Positions 1 to 8,422 of a stretch of DNA of 33,753 bases are shown here, in pieces; position 1 is the stretch's first letter; every line of letters starts with the position of its first letter. Source of the DNA: DASZMJ01 sp035551935 (GTDB lineage Bacteria; Planctomycetota; Planctomycetia; Isosphaerales; Isosphaeraceae). Made by a program: the position numbers and the translations under genes. The DNA is taken from assembly GCA_035551935.1 (NCBI GenBank), contig DASZMJ010000364.1:1-33753 (forward strand), in the 5' to 3' direction. The notes below the pieces were generated by a model. It was not told the DNA's origin. It was given only the letters and a program-made list of their open reading frames with translations, and made no database searches.

Positions 1-87
1 CCTTCGCGGACTCAGGGCGTGCCACCCGACCGAGACGTTGACGAATCCGGGCGTGCCAGGCTCATAAGGAATCCAGGGATCGGGGGC

Positions 88-1587
88 ATGAGTATGGACG
101 ACCGCAAGGACGCGGACCTCGTGGCGTTGGTCGAGGCGCTCCGGCCGTGCCGGATGGCGGTCGTCGGCGACGTGATGCTCGACCGATACACGCGGGGGAA
201 GGTCGACCGGCTGAGCCCGGAGGGGCCGATCCAGGTGCTGGAGGTCCAGGACGATTCGGCCGTGCTCGGCGGGGCGGCCAACGTGGCGATGAAGGCGATC
301 GATCTCGGGGCGGCCGTCCGGCTCGTCGGCGTCGTCGGCGACGACGAGGCCGGGGCCGAGGTCCGCGCCCTGCTCGCGGGCCGTCGCCGCGACGCCGACG
401 CCCTCGTCTCCGACCCGGACCGCCCGACGACGGTCAAGACCCGGCTCGTGGCCCACAACCAGCAACTCTTGCGCGTCGACCGCGAGCGCCGCGGGCCGGT
501 GACAGGCATGGCGCTGGAGATGTTGATGGAACGTGCTCGGGACGCGGCGGAGTGGGCCGACGCGATCATCCTCGAGGACTACGGCAAGGGCGTGCTCGGG
601 CCCGAGGTCATCGCCGCGGTGCTCGACGTCGCCCACGAGCGCGGCGTGCCGGTCGTGGTCGACCCGAATGGACGCGACTATCGCCGCTACGCCGGGGCGA
701 CGGTGTTGACGCCGAACCTGCGCGAGGCGTCGATCGCCGCCGATTTGCCGATCGAGACGGACGCCGACCTCGAGGCCGCAGCGGCCAGGATCGTCGCCGA
801 GACCCGGGGCGCCGCGCTGGCCGTGACCCGCGAGAGCGCGGGCATCTCGCTCTTCCGTCGAGGAGACGACGGCCTCTCTCATGTCCACGTACCGACGGTT
901 CCGGTGGCCGTCTTCGACGTGACAGGCGCCGGCGACGCGGTGGCGGCGAGCCTGGCGATCGCATTGGCGTCGGGGATCGACCTGGAGTCGTCCTGTGCGG
1001 TCGCGAACCTGGCCGGCCGGGCGGTCGTGCGACAGCTCGGCGTCGGCGTCCTGTCGCTCGGCCACCTGCTCGACGAGGCCGCCGAGCGCGGCGGGCGGTC
1101 GCGCAAGGTCGTCGACCTCGCCCGCGCCGTCGCGCGGGTCGCCGAGGTCCGGGCCGGCGGCGGGAAGGTCGTGTTCACGAATGGCTGCTTCGACATCCTC
1201 CATTATGGGCATGCGTTCTTGCTCCAGTACGCGCGGTCGCGGGGGGACTTCCTCGTGCTGGGGCTCAACACCGACGAGTCGATCCGCCGGCTCAAGGGGT
1301 CGGAACGGCCGTTCGTCGACGCCGACCAGCGCGCGTATATGCTCGCGCTCTACCCGTTCGTGGACCTGATCGTGCTGTTCGACGACGACACGCCGCTCGC
1401 GCTCTTGGAGGCGTTGCGGCCCGACGTGCTGGTCAAGGGGGGGGATTACACGCCCGAGACGGTCGTCGGCCGCGAGCTGATCGAGGGATCGGGGGGTCGG
1501 GTCGTGATCTGCCCGAGGCTCGACGGCCTGAGCACCACCGACCTCGTCCGCAAGATCCAGGGGCGTCGGATCGGCCTGGTGGCCTGA
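88..1587 (+). CDS. hldE: Bifunctional heptose 7-phosphate kinase / heptose 1-phosphate adenylyltransferase
   Basis: By family, HldE (RfaE) makes ADP-heptose for the lipopolysaccharide core: an N-terminal ribokinase-type domain phosphorylates heptose 7-phosphate and a C-terminal nucleotidyltransferase domain adds AMP to heptose 1-phosphate. In the 499-residue product I see the kinase opening VVGDVMLDRY (about 25-34), the ribokinase anion-hole motif DVTGAGD (277-283), and the nucleotidyltransferase signature TNGCFDILHYGH (364-375). Both domains are present in the usual order, so the protein is full length. The frame is open back to base 19, but the ATG at 88 (or 94) gives the normal HldE N-terminus; an AAGGA lies at 66-70, a long spacing. 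The next gene follows 84 nt downstream on the same strand. The presence of this gene supports a Gram-negative outer membrane with heptose. Confidence 0.93.
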   Translation: MSMDDRKDADLVALVEALRPCRMAVVGDVMLDRYTRGKVDRLSPEGPIQVLEVQDDSAVLGGAANVAMKAIDLGAAVRLVGVVGDDEAGAEVRALLAGRRRDADALVSDPDRPTTVKTRLVAHNQQLLRVDRERRGPVTGMALEMLMERARDAAEWADAIILEDYGKGVLGPEVIAAVLDVAHERGVPVVVDPNGRDYRRYAGATVLTPNLREASIAADLPIETDADLEAAAARIVAETRGAALAVTRESAGISLFRRGDDGLSHVHVPTVPVAVFDVTGAGDAVAASLAIALASGIDLESSCAVANLAGRAVVRQLGVGVLSLGHLLDEAAERGGRSRKVVDLARAVARVAEVRAGGGKVVFTNGCFDILHYGHAFLLQYARSRGDFLVLGLNTDESIRRLKGSERPFVDADQRAYMLALYPFVDLIVLFDDDTPLALLEALRPDVLVKGGDYTPETVVGRELIEGSGGRVVICPRLDGLSTTDLVRKIQGRRIGLVA

Positions 1588-1612
1588 TTTTCGGCCCGGC
1601 GGTCGTTACAAT
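1584..1612 (+). promoter_or_regulatory. Candidate promoter for the symporter gene
   Basis: A good -10 hexamer TACAAT lies at 1607-1612, about 60 nt before the symporter ATG. The -35 at the right distance is poor (CTGATT at 1584-1589). The call rests mainly on an AT-rich hexamer in GC-rich DNA. Confidence 0.3.
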
Positions 1613-1671
1613 CGGTCGCCCGCGACGCCAGGGCGGGCGCGACGCCGAGCCGACACCCCCGAGGCCGCCGC

Positions 1672-3066
1672 ATGAGCACCGCCGACGTCGGGCCGATGCC
1701 CGAGCAACCTCCCGTCCACGACGAGCCCGAGAGCCGTCCGGGCGGCCTACCTTTATATGTCTGGGTCATCCTCGCCGTCGTCCTCGCGATTCCCGTCGGG
1801 CTCGGCCTCGGGATCGATGCGCGCCGGGTCGCCGGCCTGCCCGGGCCTGCGATGGGGGCGTTGCGGGTCCTGGCCATCGGGCTCGACCTGGCGCCGACGC
1901 TCATCATCCGGGCCCTCGGCGCGCTGGCGGCGCCCTTGGTTGTGCTGGCGATCCTCAGCGCGATCGTGACCAACGAGGTCCACGGCCGCCAGGGGGCGCG
2001 GATGATGGTGTACTACCTCATCAACACCCTCGTGGCCATGGTCTTCGGCCTCGTGCTGTCGAACCTCCTGAAGCCCGGCGTCGGCAAGGCCCTGGGCGGC
2101 ACGGCGGGCGCCTCGGGCGCGCCGGCGAAGCTGATCAACGTCCTGCTCAAGGCCCCCGCGCTCAAGCAGTTGCCGGAGCCGAAGTCGGTGAGCGATGTCC
2201 TGCTGGAGCTGGTGCCGAAGAGCGTCGGCGACGCCTTCGCGCAGAACAACCTGGCGCAACTCGTGCTCCTGACCGTGGCCCTCGGCATCGGCCTGGCGAA
2301 GATCCGCGACGAGCAGCGCGCCCGCGGCGAAGAGGCGTACAAGGCGGTGGTCGACCTCCTGACGGTCGGCTTCGAGCTGTTGATGCGCGTCCTGCTCTGG
2401 GTCGTGGCGCTGGTGCCGTTCGCCGTCTTCGGGACGGTCGCCTTGAGCATCGCCCGCGAGGGGTTCGAGCTGTTCATCAACCTCGGCTGGTTCATCGTCG
2501 TCGTCCTGGCGGGGCTGTCGTGCCAGCTCTTGTGGTATCTCGGGCAGCTCGCCATCTTCGCGCGGATGTCGCCGACGCGGTTCCTGGCCGGGGCGGCGGA
2601 CGTGATCGCCGGGACGTTCAGCACCTCCAGCACCGCCGCGACGATGCCGATCACCCTCCGGGCCCTGACCGGCAAGCTCGGCGTCTCGCGGGCGTCGAGC
2701 CAGCTCGCGGCCTGCGTCGGCACCAACTTCAACAACGACGGCACCGCCCTCTACCAGGCCGCCGCCGCCCTCTTCTTCGCACAGGCGATGGGGGAGAAGC
2801 TCGGCCTGGCGGCCCAGGTCGTCATCGTGTTGACCACCCTCGTCGCCAGCGTCGGCGCCGGCGGCATCCCATCGGGGAGCTTCGTCACGCTCCCGTTGAT
2901 CTTCGCCGCCGTCGGCATCCCCGCCCAGAGCTTGCCGCTGCTCCTGACGATCGACTGGTTCCTCGACCGCTGCCGCACCACCTCCAACGTCCTCGGCGAC
3001 ATGACCGTCGCCGTCCTGCTCGACCGGACCGCGGACAAGCCGGGCACCGCGGCTGGGGACGGTTAG
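1672..3066 (+). CDS. Dicarboxylate/amino acid:cation symporter (DAACS/SDF family)
   Basis: This 464-residue integral membrane protein belongs to the family that couples uptake of glutamate, aspartate or C4-dicarboxylates to Na+ or H+ in the inner membrane. Hydrophobic segments run throughout. The two family landmarks are visible: the serine-rich re-entrant loop TFSTSSTAATMPIT (about 314-327), and the TM7 ion/substrate motif NFNNDGTALY (NNDGT at 354-358), a variant of the usual NMDGT. A soluble insert around 145-195 (PAKLINVLL to DAFAQNN) separates the early membrane segments, as is common in this family. The substrate cannot be fixed from sequence. The start is an ATG, with a weak ribosome site. 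The gene is convergent with the small HExxH gene, and a long inverted repeat fills the gap. Confidence 0.9.
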   Translation: MSTADVGPMPEQPPVHDEPESRPGGLPLYVWVILAVVLAIPVGLGLGIDARRVAGLPGPAMGALRVLAIGLDLAPTLIIRALGALAAPLVVLAILSAIVTNEVHGRQGARMMVYYLINTLVAMVFGLVLSNLLKPGVGKALGGTAGASGAPAKLINVLLKAPALKQLPEPKSVSDVLLELVPKSVGDAFAQNNLAQLVLLTVALGIGLAKIRDEQRARGEEAYKAVVDLLTVGFELLMRVLLWVVALVPFAVFGTVALSIAREGFELFINLGWFIVVVLAGLSCQLLWYLGQLAIFARMSPTRFLAGAADVIAGTFSTSSTAATMPITLRALTGKLGVSRASSQLAACVGTNFNNDGTALYQAAAALFFAQAMGEKLGLAAQVVIVLTTLVASVGAGGIPSGSFVTLPLIFAAVGIPAQSLPLLLTIDWFLDRCRTTSNVLGDMTVAVLLDRTADKPGTAAGDG

Positions 3067-3071
3067 GTCGC

Positions 3072-3131
3072 AGGGCGTGTGAAACACGCCGACCTCGTCG
3101 GCGCGAGGGTTCGGCGTGCCTCACACGCCCT
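3072..3131. repeat. Long inverted repeat A, REP-like pair
   Basis: The arms at 3072-3092 and 3111-3131 match at 19 of 21 positions around an 18-nt loop. Each arm is itself a small palindrome (GGCGTGT-gaa-ACACGCC in the left arm), preceded by GCAG on one side and GGAG on the other. It lies in the gap between convergent genes, 5 nt after the symporter stop codon, so it probably ends transcription from one or both sides. Its core differs by one base from that of the repeat at 18802-18867, so this is a dispersed family. Confidence 0.85.
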
Positions 3132-3148
3132 CCAGGAATCGAGGCCCA

Positions 3149-3568
3149 TCAGCGGCCCCGCTCGAAGTCGCCGAACGCCTCGCGCTCGAACCAGTTGTGG
3201 CGGTAGGCGTCGCGGCCGCGGGCGGCGGCATAGAGGCTGGCGAGGAGGTAGGCGGGCACGAAGAACGGCCCCCAGCGCTCGGCCTGGCGGACGTGGACGT
3301 GCTCGTGGTCGCGGACCTCGTCGAGGAACGCCGGGTCGTCGCCGAGGATGACGTGGCCGAGGGTCATCGCGCCTGGGTGGATCGCGACCCGGCCGATCCC
3401 TCGGAAGGCCCAGCCGATGAACCCGCCGTGGAACTCGATCACCCCCCGACGCACCCGCGCCTTGCCCCCGGTCCCCAGCGCCAGCATCCCCGCCGTGAGG
3501 CCGACCAGCGTCGTCGGCGAGGTCCAGACGTAGGTCGCGATGCGGAGCGGGACGCGGACGATGCGCAC
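3149..3568 (-). CDS. Small membrane-associated protein with an HExxH motif
   Basis: A 139-residue protein if started at the GTG at 3568; the frame stays open upstream to 3703, but that extension is Arg-rich and looks non-coding. It has a hydrophobic N-terminal segment (about 16-32) and a second hydrophobic stretch (about 101-115). Between them lies DHEHVHVRQAERWG, in which H88-E89-H90-V91-H92 fits HExxH, a zinc-binding pattern seen in metallopeptidases. An ARGRDAYRHNWFEREAF segment follows, with a possible third ligand Glu. I do not recognise a named family, and HExxH alone does not prove protease activity. It is on the same strand as the Hint-domain gene, 154 nt downstream of it, so the two could be co-transcribed. 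Confidence 0.7.
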   Translation of the reverse strand: MRIVRVPLRIATYVWTSPTTLVGLTAGMLALGTGGKARVRRGVIEFHGGFIGWAFRGIGRVAIHPGAMTLGHVILGDDPAFLDEVRDHEHVHVRQAERWGPFFVPAYLLASLYAAARGRDAYRHNWFEREAFGDFERGR

Positions 3569-3722
3569 GGTCAGACTCCGGGCCCTTCGCGACAGCCGTG
3601 CCGGGCGACGGCGCCCGCGTTGAAGGCGAGCCGGTCCTCCTCGACGCCGTTGCTGAAGATGGCCCCATTCTAGGCCATCCGCGAGGCGACCTCCATGGGC
3701 CACGCGGGGCCGGGTCTCCCGG

Positions 3723-5837
3723 TCATTGCGCGCGGGCGGTGGCCACCGGGGCGTCGAAGGGGTGTTCGACGGGCCGGACGAGGCTGTTGTCGTGCGCGAG
3801 CGCGCCGAGCTTGCCGACGAAGAAGTCGTGGCCCGAGGCGACCTCGAGGTTGAAGACCGGCTGGACCTTCTCGGGCGTCACGCCCTTGACCCTCGCCACG
3901 CCGCCGACGACGCGGACGAGGTCGCCGGTCTTGAGGTCGCGGGCCATCGTCCAGCCGGTGCCGGCGACCCAGAAGCGGTGGATGCCGGTGGCGACGACAG
4001 CGTCGTTACCAAGAGCGATCCGCAAGGTTGGCGCCGGCTTGTTGTGGAAGATCGCGAGGACGGGCTGGAAGGCGAGCCGGCCGGTGCTCGTATCCTCGGT
4101 CAGGAGGACGTCGCCGACGCGGATCGACTCGATGGGGCGGCGGCCATCGAGCGTCCTGATTTCGGTCCCACCGGCGAAGCAGGAGTGCTGGTAATTCCAC
4201 CCGGTGACCGTGGTCGGCCCGTTCACCAGACCGACCGGGACGGGCTGGGGTTGGTAGGCCAGCGGCACGCTCTCGTCGACGGTCGGCTTCGGGGCAGGCT
4301 TGGGGGGGTCGAAGGCGTAGCCCTGTTGGTCGGTCCACCAGGCGAGCCATTCCTCGGGCTTGGTGCCGAGATCCTTGCCGGTCGTCTCCTTCAAGGCGGT
4401 CCGGATTCGGTCGTTGTCCTCGCGGATGGCCTTGTTTCGGGAGTCGATCGCCGCGATGTCTTGCTCCAGCTGGCGTTCGGCCATCTCGGCAGTCTTCTGC
4501 GCCTCGACGATCATCTGTCCGATCGGCACCCTCAGGTCCACCTGGGTGTCCGTCGAGGCCCAGATCGTCTGTCCCGGGACGACTCCCGGCAGCGGCTGCA
4601 CGGATCGCGCGTCGCCGAGTTGGCGGGAGACGCCGCCGAGCCCGGCCTTCTGGAGGTCCGTCTGGATCTGGCCGAACGCGGGGGTCGGCGCGGGATTCTG
4701 TGGGATAACATAGGGGACCTTTTCGCTACTCGACACACCCGTCCGGAGCGAGACGACCGGGAGGCCGAAGGCATCGACCGAGACGCCGTCGATCGGCAGG
4801 TTCGGCAGCATCGGCAAGGGCGGCGGGGCGTAGAAGCGGCGGCTGTTGAGCTTCTCGCCCTCGACGAACAGGACCCCCGGCGAGCCGGGGCCGCCGACGG
4901 GCCGAACCTCGTACTTGATCGGCTTCTTCAGGAGCGCGATCAAGATGCCGACGTGCTCGCGGGCGTCGCGCCCCTTCAGCGTCTGGATCGCCGCCGATCG
5001 GACGTCCGCCGACTTGCCCGCCGCGGCCAGCATCGCCAGCCCGCGCGAGGCGTCAGGCCCTTCGATCTGGCCCAGCACCTGGACGGCCCGGGTCTGGTCG
5101 GCGGGGCCGCCCAGCGCGAAGACCTTCCAGATCATCCGCACCGCCCGGGGGTCGGTCAGCGAGGCCAGGGCCTCCTCGGCCTCGGCGCGCCGGCCCAGGC
5201 CCTTGCCGGCGAGGGCCTGGCGGTAGCGCTCGAGGACGACCTTGTAGTGCAGGTCGGCTTTGCGTTGGGCCTCGGCCTCGGCGCGCTCGGTGGAGCGCTG
5301 CTCGGGGGTCATCCAGCGGCCGTCGTAAACGACGCATCCCAGACGCTTCCAGGCGGCGGCTCGGGTGGGTTCGAGCCGGGTGACGGCGGTCAGGTGGGCG
5401 ACGGACTCCGCCTTCAGGCCGTTCTTCTCGCACCAGAGGGCCAGCTTCCACTGCGCCTCGGCGGTGCCGGGGGTCGCGGCACGTTTCGCCTCATACTCGG
5501 CCAGGGTCGCCGAGAGCGACTCATCCGCCTTGACGGCGTCGGCGACCGCGTCGGGTCGTAGCCAGCGCCGGCCGTCGCGGACGAAGCCGAGGAGGCCCCG
5601 CGCCGTGACGTGGGCCGGGTCGTTCAGGACGGCGAGGGCCAGGTGGCGGACGCGTTCGGGTTGCATCCCGCGGCGCTCGCACCAGAGGGCGAGTCGGACG
5701 TGGGCATCGGGGTCGCGGCCGGCCTTCGCCGCGGCGTCCTGGTACACCCGGCGAACCTCGGCCGACGGGCCGGCCGGCGCGCCGTCGCCGTCGGCGAATC
5801 CCAGCAACAGGGAGCAGACCAGCGAGGGGCACAGCAT
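3723..5837 (-). CDS. Secreted TPR/HEAT-like protein with C-terminal Hint (intein-like) domain
   Basis: 704 residues. The order is: a short signal-like N-terminus (1-17); two TPR-like copies sharing LALWCE and GRW (47-95 and 129-178); an alpha-helical HEAT-like stretch (218-308); a Pro-rich linker; a predicted coiled coil (about 445-480) ending in EEWLAWWTDQQGY; then a Hint domain (553-684). The Hint domain has the N-terminal splice Cys (HSCFAGGTEI, Cys553), block-B T-x-x-H (Thr617, His620) and the C-terminal HDN|S (His682, Asn684, Ser685). These are the residues used by inteins and pretoxin Hint domains for N-S acyl shift and Asn cyclisation. Only 20 residues follow, so there is no toxin domain. 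The start ATG at 5837 has GGAGGT about 9 nt upstream. Autoprocessing is inferred; the domain call is firm. Confidence 0.87.
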   Translation of the reverse strand: MLCPSLVCSLLLGFADGDGAPAGPSAEVRRVYQDAAAKAGRDPDAHVRLALWCERRGMQPERVRHLALAVLNDPAHVTARGLLGFVRDGRRWLRPDAVADAVKADESLSATLAEYEAKRAATPGTAEAQWKLALWCEKNGLKAESVAHLTAVTRLEPTRAAAWKRLGCVVYDGRWMTPEQRSTERAEAEAQRKADLHYKVVLERYRQALAGKGLGRRAEAEEALASLTDPRAVRMIWKVFALGGPADQTRAVQVLGQIEGPDASRGLAMLAAAGKSADVRSAAIQTLKGRDAREHVGILIALLKKPIKYEVRPVGGPGSPGVLFVEGEKLNSRRFYAPPPLPMLPNLPIDGVSVDAFGLPVVSLRTGVSSSEKVPYVIPQNPAPTPAFGQIQTDLQKAGLGGVSRQLGDARSVQPLPGVVPGQTIWASTDTQVDLRVPIGQMIVEAQKTAEMAERQLEQDIAAIDSRNKAIREDNDRIRTALKETTGKDLGTKPEEWLAWWTDQQGYAFDPPKPAPKPTVDESVPLAYQPQPVPVGLVNGPTTVTGWNYQHSCFAGGTEIRTLDGRRPIESIRVGDVLLTEDTSTGRLAFQPVLAIFHNKPAPTLRIALGNDAVVATGIHRFWVAGTGWTMARDLKTGDLVRVVGGVARVKGVTPEKVQPVFNLEVASGHDFFVGKLGALAHDNSLVRPVEHPFDAPVATARAQ

Positions 5838-6227
5838 CGCGGTGACCTCCGGGGGGGTTGGTGTCAGCGTCCGTCACATCACCCTTTCGCAACGATTGGG
5901 CCATCGTCACGGCCTCGCCGATTATCCCCGAGCATCGCACGATTCGGCCCCGTTTTCGAGCGGATTCCGCGTCGACAACGTCTTTCCCCGGGCCAGGAAG
6001 TTGGTCCCACCGCCAACTCTCTGATGATGCGCCGCTGTCATCCTCGCACCGGGGCGCTTCCCCTCTCCGACCTTCGCCGCGCGCACCCCAGCTCGCCGCC
6101 TCGGCCACTTGAAAAAGCCCGAGGCGCGCGCCAGGATAGGAGACTGCGGTCCCATCGGCCTTTCCTCATTCACAATGCGCGGTCGCATGCGGGCGATCGA
6201 CCCGGGCACGCGCGGGGGGGACGAGTC
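5838..6227. other. Divergent intergenic region between Hint gene and CBS gene
   Basis: These 390 bases separate two divergently transcribed genes and must hold both promoters. No open frame here looks coding: the frames that run through are Arg/Pro/Ser-rich shadows. The ribosome site of the Hint gene (GGAGGT on the minus strand) is at the left edge. A weak plus-strand promoter can be drawn at TTGAAA (6109-6114), 17 nt, CAGGAT (6132-6137). I see no strong hairpin, riboswitch or RNA gene. Confidence 0.4.
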
Positions 6228-6662
6228 ATGCGGGTGCGAGGCGTCTTGAAGGAGAAGGGGCGAGAAGTCGTCACGATCGGCACGGGGGCGACGGTCGCCG
6301 ACGCGGTGGCGCGGCTGGTCGAGAACGACATCGGGTCCTTGCCGGTGGTCGACGGCCGGGGGAGGCTCGTCGGCATCTTCACCGAGCGCGACGTCCTCCA
6401 CGGCCTGCACCGCCGGGGCGAGGGCTTCTGCGGCGAGCCGATCGACCGCGTCATGACCCCCGACCCGGTCGCCTGCCACCCCGACGACTCGGTCCACGAC
6501 GCGATGGGCCAGATGAGCGCCCACAAGATCGGCCAACTCCCGGTCGTCCAGGACGGCGTCGTCGTCGGCGTGGTCTCCGTCGGCGACGTCGTCACGCTGC
6601 TCCACCAGGCGGCCGAGGACGAGAACCGCCACCTGCTCACCTACCTGTACGGGTCCGTCTGA
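6228..6662 (+). CDS. CBS domain-pair protein
   Basis: A 144-residue stand-alone Bateman module of two CBS domains, roughly 1-65 and 72-135. The typical pattern is present twice: DIGSLPVVDGRGRLVGIFTERDVL in the first copy (positions about 35-58) and KIGQLPVVQDGVVVGVVSVGDVV in the second. RVMTPDPVACHPDDSV opens the second domain. Such pairs bind adenosine nucleotides (AMP, ATP or SAM) and regulate a partner. The partner is unknown here. The ATG at 6228 follows a G-rich tract (GGGGGGGACGAG) that can act as ribosome site; the frame is open further upstream, but CBS homology starts at this Met. The epimerase gene begins 16 nt downstream, so the two are probably one operon. Confidence 0.88.
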   Translation: MRVRGVLKEKGREVVTIGTGATVADAVARLVENDIGSLPVVDGRGRLVGIFTERDVLHGLHRRGEGFCGEPIDRVMTPDPVACHPDDSVHDAMGQMSAHKIGQLPVVQDGVVVGVVSVGDVVTLLHQAAEDENRHLLTYLYGSV

Positions 6663-6678
6663 CCCGGGCCGAGGGCGA

Positions 6679-7644
6679 TTGACCTTGCGGACGCTCGTCA
6701 CCGGAGGCGCCGGCTTCATCGGCTCGCACCTGGTCGATCGCCTCCTGGCCGACGGCGGGGAGGTCGTGGCCGTCGACAACTTCGACCCGTTCTACGACGA
6801 GGCGACCAAGCGCCAGAACCTCGCCGAGGCGATGCGGAGCCCGCGGTTCCGGCTCGTCGAGCTGGACATCCGCGACGGCGAGGGGGTCGAGCGCCTGGTG
6901 CGCGCCGCGCGCCCCGACGCGATCGTTCACCTCGCGGCGCGGGCCGGGGTCCGGCCGAGCATCGAGCGGCCAGCGTCGTATGCCGACGTGAACGTCACGG
7001 GGACCGTGCATCTCTTGCAGGCCGCCTGCCGGCTCGAGCCGCGGCCGAGGTTCGTCTACGCCTCCAGCTCCAGCGTCTACGGCGACCGCGCCGACGGCCC
7101 GTTCCGCGAGACCGACCCGGTCGACCTGCCCGTCAGCCCCTACGCCGCGACCAAGAAGGCGTGCGAGCTGCTGGCGCACACGTTCCACCACCTGCACGGC
7201 CTGCCCGTCACCGGCCTGCGCTTCTTCACCGCGTTCGGCCCCCGCAACCGCCCCGACCTGGCCATCGCCAAGTTCACGGCCTTGATCGCCGCCGGCCGGC
7301 CCGTCCCCATGTTCGGCGACGGCACCACCCGGCGCGACTACACCTACGTCGCCGACGTCGTCGACGGCGTCGTCCGTGCCATCGATTGTTGCAAGAATCA
7401 TCATTTGTACAATATTGGTCATTCCGAGCCGATCGAGCTCCGCGCGATGATCGCGACGATCGGCGCGGCGCTCGGCGTCGAGCCCGTCGTCGAGCGCCTC
7501 CCCGAGCAACCCGGCGACGTCCGCCAGACGTTCGCCGACATCACCCGCGCCGCCGCCGAGCTCGGCTACGCGCCGAGGACGACGTTCCGCGAGGGGATCG
7601 ACCGTTACGTCGCGTGGTTCCGGGGCCGATCCCTCGGGGGTTGA
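6679..7644 (+). CDS. NAD-dependent sugar epimerase, UDP-glucuronate 4-epimerase type
   Basis: A 321-residue extended short-chain dehydrogenase. The Rossmann motif TGGAGFIGSHLVD (8-20) and the catalytic Y155-A-A-T-K159 with upstream SSSSVYG are intact. DNFDPFYDEATKRQNLAEA after the second strand is typical of UDP-glucuronate 4-epimerases rather than GalE. The expected reaction is interconversion of UDP-glucuronate and UDP-galacturonate for capsule or LPS sugars; related UDP-hexose specificities cannot be excluded. Translation starts at TTG (6679), 16 nt after the CBS gene stop; this start leaves the Rossmann fold complete. Bases 7381-7426 are an AT-rich patch with codons unlike the rest of the gene. 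The sulfotransferase follows 49 nt downstream. Confidence 0.88.
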   Translation: MTLRTLVTGGAGFIGSHLVDRLLADGGEVVAVDNFDPFYDEATKRQNLAEAMRSPRFRLVELDIRDGEGVERLVRAARPDAIVHLAARAGVRPSIERPASYADVNVTGTVHLLQAACRLEPRPRFVYASSSSVYGDRADGPFRETDPVDLPVSPYAATKKACELLAHTFHHLHGLPVTGLRFFTAFGPRNRPDLAIAKFTALIAAGRPVPMFGDGTTRRDYTYVADVVDGVVRAIDCCKNHHLYNIGHSEPIELRAMIATIGAALGVEPVVERLPEQPGDVRQTFADITRAAAELGYAPRTTFREGIDRYVAWFRGRSLGG

Positions 7645-7693
7645 GCGGCCCGGCCGGGGGCGGAGGGCGCTCCCCGCGGGGAGGGTGGTACGC

Positions 7694-8422
7694 ATGGACG
7701 TCTTCTGCGTCGGGATGCATCGGGCCGGCTCGACGTGGCAATATCAGGTGGCCGGGGCGCTCGTCGAACGCCATCGCGCGGGGCGTCGGCTCGGCTTCGT
7801 GACCGGCGCGGCGTATCGGGGGCCGATCGACGGGTCCTGGCGGGCCTTGAAGTCGCACGACGGCCACGCGACGTTCGCCGCGGCCCTGCAATCGGGGCAC
7901 GCCCTGGCCCTCCACTCCTACCGCGACCTGCGCGACGTCGCCTATTCGCTGGCGCACAAGTTCGGCCTGTCGTTCGAGGAATTCGCGCGGCGCGGCATCC
8001 TGGCGCCGGTGCTGGAGAACGACCGCTTCTGGAGGGCCCAGCCGGGTGTCCTCCACCAGCGTTACGAATCGATCGTCGCCGACCCGGAGGAGGGCATTGC
8101 GGCGATCGCCGATCACTTGAAGTTCGCGCTCGCGGACGGGGAGGCGCGCGCGCTCGCGGCCGAATTCTCGAAGGAGGCCAATCGGGGCCGCACCGAACGG
8201 CTGGCCGCGCAGCTCGTCGCGCAGGGCGTCGACCTCGCCCGCCGCGAGAACGCGCTCTGGACCGACCCGGAGACCCTCCTCCACTGGAACCACATCCGCG
8301 GCGACCGCGGCCGACCCTGGGCCGAGCTGGCCACGCCCGAACATCGGGCCTACCTCGCGCACGCCTGCGGCGCCTGGCTGATCGAGCACGGCTACGAGGC
8401 CGACGACTCGTGGGCCTCGTGA
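7694..8422 (+). CDS. Sulfotransferase family protein
   Basis: A 242-residue protein of the PAPS-dependent sulfotransferase fold. The 5'-phosphosulfate loop appears as GMHRAGSTWQYQ (7-18), and the 3'-phosphate motif as YRDLRDVAYSLA (76-87; Arg77, Asp81, Ser85). By family it moves a sulfuryl group from PAPS to a hydroxyl or amine; here the epimerase just upstream suggests an envelope polysaccharide acceptor, which is an inference. The ATG at 7694 has a GGGAGG-like site just upstream; an in-frame GTG at 7685 is less likely. The stop codon abuts inverted repeat B, and the gene is convergent with the HAD gene. A second, longer sulfotransferase lies at 9331. Confidence 0.8.
   Translation: MDVFCVGMHRAGSTWQYQVAGALVERHRAGRRLGFVTGAAYRGPIDGSWRALKSHDGHATFAAALQSGHALALHSYRDLRDVAYSLAHKFGLSFEEFARRGILAPVLENDRFWRAQPGVLHQRYESIVADPEEGIAAIADHLKFALADGEARALAAEFSKEANRGRTERLAAQLVAQGVDLARRENALWTDPETLLHWNHIRGDRGRPWAELATPEHRAYLAHACGAWLIEHGYEADDSWAS

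Noticed and set aside
1753..3087. Long antisense frame opposite the symporter
   Set aside because: His/Asp/Glu/Gln-rich mirror of a membrane protein gene; typical antisense shadow without domain.
147..3206. Very long plus-strand open frame (over 1000 codons) across hldE and the symporter
   Set aside because: Composition is extremely Arg/Gly/Pro-rich and it overlaps two clear genes in another frame; an artefact of high GC.
3726..5561. 600-codon plus-strand frame opposite the Hint gene
   Set aside because: No motif; the minus strand has a clear multi-domain protein with ribosome site.
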